Shown: positions 58,607-64,000 of the stretch, in pieces | Layout: each line of letters opens with the position of its first letter | How positions within the stretch are numbered: the first letter of the stretch is position 1 | DNA from: Ideonella sp. | Lineage (GTDB): Bacteria > Pseudomonadota > Gammaproteobacteria > Burkholderiales > Burkholderiaceae_C | Length of the DNA: 64,000 nt | Assembly: GCA_016721465.1 (NCBI GenBank) | Contig: JADKIA010000028.1 | Coordinates: 744,001-808,000 of the forward strand | Direction of reading: 5' to 3' | Made by a program: the position numbers and the translations under genes | Notes under the pieces: model-generated | Told to the model about the DNA's origin: nothing | Seen by the model: only the letters and a program-made list of their open reading frames with translations | Database searches by the model: none

Positions 58607-59353
58607 ATGGTCGCCATGACCCAAGAAGCCCCGCGCCCACACCTTGAATCCTTCAAGGTTGCCTGTTCCAGCTGCAACCTCCGCGAGCTTTGCCTGCCAG
58701 TGGGCTTGTCCAATGACAGCCTGGACCGCCTCGACAACATGGTTGCGACGCGTCGCAACGTGTCACGTGGCGACACTTTGTTCCGGGCAGGGGATGGATT
58801 CCAGTCGCTCTTCGCGGTTCGCACGGGCTTCTTCAAGACTTCGGTTTCGTCCGAAGATGGCCGCGACCAAGTCACTGGGTTCCAGATGGCTGGCGAGCTC
58901 CTTGGCCTGGATGGCATCGGCACCGACAGCCACACCTGCGATGCCATTGCGCTCGAAGACTCGCAGGTCTGCGTGATCCCCTACAGCCAATTGGAGGACC
59001 TTTCTCGCGAGTTCAGTGAGCTGCAGCGGCAGTTTCACAGGATCATGAGCCGCGAGATCGTTCGGGACCATGGCGTGATGCTGTTGCTGGGAAGCATGCG
59101 TGCCGAAGAGCGTTTGGCTGCATTCCTGCTCAATCTCACACAGCGGCTCCAGGCCCGTGGGTTCTCGGCCTCGGCACTGGTCCTGCGCATGACGCGGGAG
59201 GAGATCGGCAGCTATCTCGGGCTCAAGCTCGAAACTGTGAGCCGCACGTTCTCAAAGTTCCAGGATGAGGGCATCCTGGAGGTAAAGCAGCGGCAGATCC
59301 GCATCCTGGATCAGGACAAGCTTCACAACCTCGTCAACGGCGCGACCTGTTGA
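58607..59353 (+). CDS. fnr: FNR-family oxygen-sensing transcription regulator
   Basis: A 248-residue CRP/FNR protein with the four cysteines needed for the oxygen-labile [4Fe-4S] cluster: Cys20, Cys23, Cys29 (ACSSCNLRELC) and Cys111 (SHTCDA). The cNMP-like beta-barrel is followed by the C-terminal winged HTH LGLKLETVSRTFSKFQDEGI, whose E..SR is the FNR-site recognition pattern. It probably activates hemN and the cco operon under low oxygen. The ATG at 58607 is preceded by AAGGA. Confidence 0.96.
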   Translation: MVAMTQEAPRPHLESFKVACSSCNLRELCLPVGLSNDSLDRLDNMVATRRNVSRGDTLFRAGDGFQSLFAVRTGFFKTSVSSEDGRDQVTGFQMAGELLGLDGIGTDSHTCDAIALEDSQVCVIPYSQLEDLSREFSELQRQFHRIMSREIVRDHGVMLLLGSMRAEERLAAFLLNLTQRLQARGFSASALVLRMTREEIGSYLGLKLETVSRTFSKFQDEGILEVKQRQIRILDQDKLHNLVNGATC

Positions 59354-59386
59354 CCTGCCGCGGCCAGGTCGGCAAGAGCCCAGCCC

Positions 59387-59644
59387 CTATCGAGGCGCAG
59401 CGGTCGCAGCGTGATTGCGCGCCTGCATGGCGGGAGTGTCACTGGTCGGTGTCGTGACGACATGCCGTGCCGACGGTGTATCCACGATCACCTGGTCAGC
59501 ACCCTTGTAGGCGATCACCGCGGTCGCCAGACTGGCAACGACCACGGTCAACGGGCCGCCGATCACGAGCCAGACCATGCCGTGCCTCCACCACGCCAGT
59601 GGAACCGTTTGGCTGGCCGGATCAGGTTGATTGTTCTGACTCAT
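59387..59644 (-). CDS. Small single-pass membrane protein downstream of ccoP
   Basis: An 85-residue protein with one hydrophobic helix (MVWLVIGGPLTVVVASLATAVIAY, about residues 23-46) and a hydrophilic Thr/Pro/Ala-rich C-terminus. Small proteins with a WW(R/K)HG..WLV.GP...VVAS start lie beside ccoG/ccoP in many Burkholderiales. It is on the same strand as ccoP but 212 bases downstream. A CcoH-like assembly role is possible. The gap (59645-59856) holds nothing recognisable, and ccoG is absent here. Confidence 0.7.
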   Translation of the reverse strand: MSQNNQPDPASQTVPLAWWRHGMVWLVIGGPLTVVVASLATAVIAYKGADQVIVDTPSARHVVTTPTSDTPAMQARNHAATAAPR

Positions 59645-59856
59645 GAGATCGCTCCGCCTGCCTTCGTTCGTTCAATGTGACTCCGACGCGCGCGTTCTAA
59701 TGATGATCTAAACATCGGCGGTCGCCCAGTGTCGGTGCGGTGACCAACGTCGTCGATCTGCAAGGATGAAACGGCCCCAAGCACCAACGAGGCTCACATG
59801 GCCATGTGCCATGCAAGCCCCGCATTCGGATCACGATTGAAGCGCGAACGACTCAG

Positions 59857-60771
59857 TTACTTGGTGGCTACCTTGGCGGTCTGTGAAAGGTTCCAGACAT
59901 AGGCGGCGAGCACATGGATCTGCTCCGGGCTCAGGCGCTTTTCGTGCGCGGGCATGACGTTCGTCTTGCCGTTGTTCACCATCGCCATCACCGCATCTTC
60001 ACCCCAGCCATGCAGCCAAACCTTGTCGGTGAGGTTGGGGGCACCCAGTGCCTGGTTGCCCTTGCCCTCCGGACCGTGACAAGCCGCACATGCAGCAAAC
60101 TTGGCCTTGCCGAGTTGAGCCGCCACACTGTTGTGCGCGCCGCCCGACAAACTCAAGACGTAGTTCGCGACGTTGCGAACATCTTCCGTGGCGCCGACGG
60201 CGGCTGCCATCACAGGCATCATGCCGACTCGGCCTTTGGTGATCGTTTCCTTGATCTTGTCGGGTTCGCCGCCCCACAGCCAATCGTTGTCGGTCAGATT
60301 CGGGAAGCCTTTGCTGCCACGGGCGTCTGAGCCATGGCAACCCGCGCAGTTGTTGGCGAACAAGCGCTCGCCAATGCCCATCGCCTGGCTGTCCTTGGCC
60401 AACTCTGCAGCCGGCATCGCCGTGAACTTGGCATACAGTGGCGCCATGGTTGCCCGGGCCTTGTCCTGCTCAGCCTCCCATTGCCCCGTGCTGGACCATT
60501 TGAAGGTACCAGGGTTGGTACCCAAGCCTGGGTAGAACGTGAGATAGGCTGCCGAAAACACGACTGTCAGAACGAACAACCATGCCCACCATCGGGGCAA
60601 AGGATTGTTGAGTTCTCGCAAGTCTTCGTCCCACACGTGGCCGGTGGTGTTGTCGTTGGCCATGACCTTGCGTTTGCTGGCAAAAGCCAGCAGCGCCAGA
60701 CAGGCCACCAGGCTGACGATGGTGACCGCTGCGACGAAGATCGCCCAGCCACCGCTGTTGAAGTCGCTCAT
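59857..60771 (-). CDS. ccoP: Cytochrome c oxidase cbb3-type, dihaem subunit CcoP
   Basis: A 304-residue subunit that passes electrons to the CcoO/CcoN core. It has two membrane helices (about 10-31 and 62-82) and two haem c sites: CAGCH at residues 142-146 and CAACH at about 228-232. A third helix-adjacent N-terminal segment WAWLFVLTVVFSAAYL anchors it. Its start overlaps the ccoQ stop by four bases. Confidence 0.96.
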   Translation of the reverse strand: MSDFNSGGWAIFVAAVTIVSLVACLALLAFASKRKVMANDNTTGHVWDEDLRELNNPLPRWWAWLFVLTVVFSAAYLTFYPGLGTNPGTFKWSSTGQWEAEQDKARATMAPLYAKFTAMPAAELAKDSQAMGIGERLFANNCAGCHGSDARGSKGFPNLTDNDWLWGGEPDKIKETITKGRVGMMPVMAAAVGATEDVRNVANYVLSLSGGAHNSVAAQLGKAKFAACAACHGPEGKGNQALGAPNLTDKVWLHGWGEDAVMAMVNNGKTNVMPAHEKRLSPEQIHVLAAYVWNLSQTAKVATK

Positions 60772-60953
60772 TGCTTTGCTCCTTGGGAACGCGGCCCAGT
60801 GCTGTCGACACCTGATCCGTCATCCAGCAGCGGCAAGTTGGCCGCCTCGTCGAAGGAGGCGCTCCTTTGCCGATTCCAGGCCCAGACGATGATGCCGAGG
60901 AAGACGATGAAGGAAATCAAGGTCATCGCACTGCGCAGTACGTTCAATTCCAT
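60768..60953 (-). CDS. ccoQ: Cytochrome cbb3 oxidase small subunit CcoQ
   Basis: A 61-residue protein with one N-terminal membrane helix (MTLISFIVFLGIIVWAW) and a short hydrophilic tail. CcoQ stabilises the cbb3 complex. It is 18 bases after ccoO ends and overlaps ccoP. Too short for motif evidence; position in the operon decides. Confidence 0.9.
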   Translation of the reverse strand: MELNVLRSAMTLISFIVFLGIIVWAWNRQRSASFDEAANLPLLDDGSGVDSTGPRSQGAKQ

Positions 60954-60971
60954 GATGGATGTCCGATGGGT

Positions 60972-61589
60972 TTACTTGCGCGCAGTGCCGAGCACCTGCA
61001 GGTAGGCAATCAAGGCGTCCATTTCGGTCTTGCCCTTGACGTCATCACCCGCTTTGGCGATTTCGCTGTCGGTGTAGGGCACACCAACCATGCGCAGTGC
61101 CTTCATCTTGGGTGCTAGATCCGCAGGATCCAGTCCGCCCTTGTTCAACCACGCATAGGCTGGCATGTTCGACTCGGGCACCAAGTCACGCGGGTTGTTG
61201 AGGTGCAGGCGATGCCACTCATCGCTGTACTTGCCGCCCACGCGGTGCAGATCCGGCCCAGTGCGCTTGCTTCCCCATTGGAACGGGTGGTCATAGACGA
61301 ACTCGCCAGCCACTGAAAGCGGGCCGTACCGCAGTGTCTCGGCGCGGAATGGACGGACCATCTGCGAGTGGCAGTTGTAGCAGCCCTCGCGGATGTAGAC
61401 GTCGCGTCCGGACAACTGCAGCGGCGTGTAGGGCTTGAGCCCCTCCACCGGCTGCGTCGTCGAACGCTGGAAGAACAACGGAACGATCTCGACGATGCCA
61501 CCCACCGCAACGGTGAGCAGGATCAACACGATCATCAGAAAGTTGCTGGTCTCGATCTTCTCGTGACCAACGGGTGCATGGGTTGCCAT
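60972..61589 (-). CDS. ccoO: Cytochrome cbb3 oxidase monohaem subunit CcoO
   Basis: A 205-residue membrane-anchored cytochrome c with haem site CYNCH at residues 70-74 (REGCYNCHSQMVRP). Its N-terminal helix is FLMIVLILLTVAVGGIVEIVPLFF, and the axial Met region is SNMPAYAWLNKGGLDPA. It is the electron donor to CcoN. It lies 21 bases after ccoN ends. Confidence 0.96.
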   Translation of the reverse strand: MATHAPVGHEKIETSNFLMIVLILLTVAVGGIVEIVPLFFQRSTTQPVEGLKPYTPLQLSGRDVYIREGCYNCHSQMVRPFRAETLRYGPLSVAGEFVYDHPFQWGSKRTGPDLHRVGGKYSDEWHRLHLNNPRDLVPESNMPAYAWLNKGGLDPADLAPKMKALRMVGVPYTDSEIAKAGDDVKGKTEMDALIAYLQVLGTARK

Positions 61590-61610
61590 GACATGTTCTC
61601 CTTGTTTTGG

Positions 61611-63050
61611 TCAGGCGTGGGCGTGCACCATCGGGATCGGCGCCGTCACGGCCTTGCCGTTCAGCACCGTCATCACCGTGTTCCAGCCCATGATCAGCAT
61701 GCCGGTCAGGTACAGCAGGCCGCCGCCGACGCGAATGACATAGAAGGGATAGGTGGCCTTTACGCTTTCAACGAAGCTGTAGACCAGCGTTCCATCCGGA
61801 TTCACGGCGCGCCACATCAGCCCCTGCATCACCCCGGCAATCCACATTGCCGCGATGTACAGCACGATGCCGATGGTGGCGATCCAGAAATGCAACTCGA
61901 TCGCCTTCACGCTGTGCATCTGCGTACGGCCGAACATGCGCGGAATGATGTGGTACAGCGCACCCATCGAGATCAGGCCCACCCAGCCCAGCGCACCGGA
62001 GTGCACGTGGCCGACGGTCCAGTCGGTGTAGTGGGACAGCGCATTCACTGTCTTGATGGACATCATCGGGCCTTCGAAGGTCGACATGCCGTAGAAGGAC
62101 AGCGACACGATCAGGAACTTCAGGATCGGGTCGTCACGCAGCTTGTTCCAGGCACCCGACAAGGTCATGATGCCGTTGATCATGCCGCCCCAGCTCGGGG
62201 CCAGCAGCACCAGCGAGAAGATCATGCCGATCGATTGCGCCCAATCGGGCAGCGCGGTGTAGTGCAGGTGGTGCGGGCCCGCCCACATGTAGGTGAAGAT
62301 CAGCGCCCAAAAGTGCACGATCGACAGGCGATACGAGTACACCGGACGGCCAGCCTGCTTAGGGATGTAGTAGTACATGATCCCAAGGAAGCCTGCGGTC
62401 AGGAAGAAGCCCACGGCGTTGTGGCCGTACCACCACTGCACCATGGCGTCCTGCACGCCGGCGTAGGCAGAGTAGCTCTTGGTCAGGCTGACCGGAATCT
62501 CGGCGCTGTTCACGATGTGCAACAGGGCCACCGCAATGATGAAGGCGCCGAAGAACCAGTTGGCCACGTAGATGTGCCTGATCTTGCGGGTCCCGACCGT
62601 GCCAAAGAACACCACGGCATAGGCGACCCAGACCACCGCGATGAGCAGGTCAATGGGCCACTCCAACTCGGCGTATTCCTTGCTGGCGGTGATGCCCAGC
62701 GGAAGCGTGATCACGGCCAGCACGATGATCAGGTTCCAACCCAGGAACGTGAACATGGCCAAGCCAGGCATGAACAACCTCGTTTGGCATGTGCGCTGCA
62801 CCACGTGGTAGCTGGTGGCGAACAGCACGCTGCCGCCAAAAGCGAAGATCACGGCATTGGTGTGCAAGGGACGCAAGCGCCCATAGCTCAGCCACGGGAT
62901 GCCCATGTTCAGCTCAGGCCATGCGAGTTGGGCAGCGATGATCACGCCCACCAGCATGCCCACGATGCCATACACCACAGCGACGAGTGAGAAGAGTCTC
63001 ACGGTGGTGTCGCTGTATACCGGCGAGGCGGTCGCGGAGTGATTTGTCAT
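61611..63050 (-). CDS. ccoN: Cytochrome cbb3 oxidase catalytic subunit CcoN
   Basis: A 479-residue multi-spanning haem-copper oxidase subunit holding haem b and the haem b3-CuB site. Histidine-rich motifs are PLHTNAVIF, QWWYGHNAVGFFLTAGF (CuB region) and WALIFTYMWAGPHHLHYTALPDW. The protein begins ATASPVYSDTTVRLFSLVAVVYG. It forms high-affinity cbb3 oxidase for respiration in low oxygen. Confidence 0.97.
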   Translation of the reverse strand: MTNHSATASPVYSDTTVRLFSLVAVVYGIVGMLVGVIIAAQLAWPELNMGIPWLSYGRLRPLHTNAVIFAFGGSVLFATSYHVVQRTCQTRLFMPGLAMFTFLGWNLIIVLAVITLPLGITASKEYAELEWPIDLLIAVVWVAYAVVFFGTVGTRKIRHIYVANWFFGAFIIAVALLHIVNSAEIPVSLTKSYSAYAGVQDAMVQWWYGHNAVGFFLTAGFLGIMYYYIPKQAGRPVYSYRLSIVHFWALIFTYMWAGPHHLHYTALPDWAQSIGMIFSLVLLAPSWGGMINGIMTLSGAWNKLRDDPILKFLIVSLSFYGMSTFEGPMMSIKTVNALSHYTDWTVGHVHSGALGWVGLISMGALYHIIPRMFGRTQMHSVKAIELHFWIATIGIVLYIAAMWIAGVMQGLMWRAVNPDGTLVYSFVESVKATYPFYVIRVGGGLLYLTGMLIMGWNTVMTVLNGKAVTAPIPMVHAHA

Positions 63051-63123
63051 TCGTACTCCTCCTTCCAGAGTTCAAGACCAATAGGACATAGAAAAAGCAA
63101 GGTAACGCAGAAAAACCATTTCT

Positions 63124-63321
63124 TCAACGGGCAGATTGTTCGATCGAATCTTTTCGCCGTGATTGATCGGCATCAACAGCGGCGACATCCTGCTCGAGAA
63201 TGCGTTCGCCCTCACGTTCGATGTCGTCATATTGCCCCTTGTGAACCGCCCAACCGAACACGCCAAGGATGATGAGCACCAGCACGGCGGACATCGGGAT
63301 GAGCAGGTAAAGGATCTCCAT
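63124..63321 (-). CDS. ccoS: Cytochrome cbb3 assembly protein CcoS
   Basis: A 65-residue protein with one N-terminal membrane helix (LYLLIPMSAVLVLIILGVFGWAV) and a charged tail (GQYDDIEREGERILEQDV), the standard CcoS layout. CcoS is needed for cofactor insertion into CcoN. It sits between ccoI (17-base gap) and ccoN (73-base gap). The ATG at 63321 was chosen; upstream extension was rejected. Confidence 0.9.
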   Translation of the reverse strand: MEILYLLIPMSAVLVLIILGVFGWAVHKGQYDDIEREGERILEQDVAAVDADQSRRKDSIEQSAR

Positions 63322-63338
63322 GGCCGGGGATTCTCGCC

Positions 63339-64000
63339 CTAGCGAGCCAGACGCATGGCGTTGAGGATGACCAACACCGAGCTGCTCGCCATGCCCAAGC
63401 CGGCAGCCCACGGTGGCAACCAACCAATCAACGCGAGCGGAATGCATGTCAGGTTGTAGAAAGCCGCCCATGCCAGGTTCTGCCGCACCACGGTCATCGT
63501 CCTGCTGGCCAGATCGTGCATCGCGTTCAGGTCACTCAAGCGGCTTGAAACCACGATGGCATCGGACTGCGCGCGTGCCACCAAGGCACCCTGCCCCATT
63601 GCAAAGGAAACATCGGCTCTGGCCAGCACCGGGGCGTCGTTGATGCCGTCGCCCACCATTGCAACACGCAAACCTTGAGCTTGAGCGGATTCAATCTCAC
63701 TCAGTTTTGACTCCGGTGTCGCGCCGCCGATCACCCGAGATACGGGCAATCGGCGTGCCACCGCCTCGGCACGTTCCGTGCGGTCACCCGACAGCAAGAT
63801 GACTTCCATGCCGCGCTCGCGCAGGCCAGCGACAGCCTGCACCGCATCGTCTCGCAGGTTCTCCTCGAACTCGAAACGCATGCAATCGGCAGCAACCTGC
63901 CCGAACCACACCGAAGCGCCTAGCTTGGTGTTGTCGATCGCCCCAACGAAGCTTGCAGACCCGAGTCGCCAAGTGCGCCCTTGTTCGTCTACCGCCTCAA
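63339..64000 (-). CDS. ccoI: Copper P-type ATPase CcoI, C-terminal part (cut by window edge)
   Basis: About 220 C-terminal residues of a P1B-type ATPase. The hinge/phosphatase signature MVGDGINDAPVLARADVSFAMG and the preceding VILLSGDRTERAEAVA are diagnostic. Two C-terminal helices (NLAWAAFYNLTCIPLALIGW, AAGLGMASSSVLVILNAMRL) follow. Position before ccoS-ccoN makes this the copper exporter that supplies cbb3 oxidase assembly. The frame stays open to the right edge. Confidence 0.92.
   Translation of the reverse strand, partial: EAVDEQGRTWRLGSASFVGAIDNTKLGASVWFGQVAADCMRFEFEENLRDDAVQAVAGLRERGMEVILLSGDRTERAEAVARRLPVSRVIGGATPESKLSEIESAQAQGLRVAMVGDGINDAPVLARADVSFAMGQGALVARAQSDAIVVSSRLSDLNAMHDLASRTMTVVRQNLAWAAFYNLTCIPLALIGWLPPWAAGLGMASSSVLVILNAMRLAR

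Noticed and set aside
59345..59372. Hairpin GACCTG/CAGGTC after fnr as terminator
   Set aside because: Only a 6-base stem without a following T-run, so too weak to call.
1..64000. CRISPR arrays, insertion sequences, prophage genes and rRNA
   Set aside because: No regularly spaced repeats, transposase, integrase or rRNA-like sequence was found when reading both strands.

Overview
This window looks like the chromosome of a betaproteobacterium of the order Burkholderiales, most likely Comamonadaceae-like. The evidence is high GC content, a protocatechuate 4,5-cleavage operon in the Comamonas order pmdE-F-D-A-B-C, a cysS/TPR/ppiA/ppiB/lpxH block, and a cbb3 oxidase-hemN-fnr block. This is inferred from gene content and protein character, since no database search was possible.

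Region 1 (1 to about 26.1 kb, all minus strand) is a type VI secretion system (T6SS) locus that runs off the left edge. In the direction of transcription it reads tssA, tssB, tssC, three tandem Hcp-family genes, a zinc-ribbon gene, tagJ, tssE, tssF, tssG, clpV, vgrG, a DUF4123 adaptor gene, two unrecognised genes of 579 and 267 codons, an FHA gene (tagH), a PP2C phosphatase gene (pppA), a PAAR-like gene, tssK, tssL with an OmpA domain, and a left-truncated tssM. Genes overlap or sit a few bases apart, so this is probably one or a few operons. No tssJ lipoprotein gene and no PpkA kinase gene lie in the window.

Region 2 (about 26.3 to 43.3 kb) is for aromatic-compound and carbon catabolism. It holds a feruloyl-CoA synthetase-like gene and a second, stand-alone LigAB-type extradiol dioxygenase pair divergent from a LysR gene. 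It also holds a deoC/two-domain aldehyde dehydrogenase pair and an AEC transporter. The main unit is the operon pmdE-pmdF-pmdD-pmdA-pmdB-pmdC with an aldo/keto reductase gene at its tail. A signal-less ModA-like binding protein gene and a LysR gene lie at its head. Together pmdA to pmdF would convert protocatechuate to pyruvate and oxaloacetate, but the 4-oxalomesaconate tautomerase (PrpF family) is not in the window.

Region 3 (about 43.3 to 56.3 kb) is housekeeping: tRNA-Ser(GCU), lysC, tilS, accA, an AlkA-type glycosylase, cysS, a TPR protein, two cyclophilins, lpxH, mtfA, clpA/clpS, a cold-shock protein and a small Ala/Lys-rich exported protein. Region 4 (about 56.3 kb to the end) is the microaerobic respiration block: a TauE/SafE-like membrane protein, hemN, fnr with an FNR box in the shared intergenic region, a small membrane protein, and the ccoI-S-N-O-Q-P operon. 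ccoI is cut by the right edge.

No insertion sequence, CRISPR array or rRNA was seen, and no gene-free stretch exceeds 300 bases. The longest gaps (about 26120-26380 and 55752-56034) hold the regulatory features listed below.
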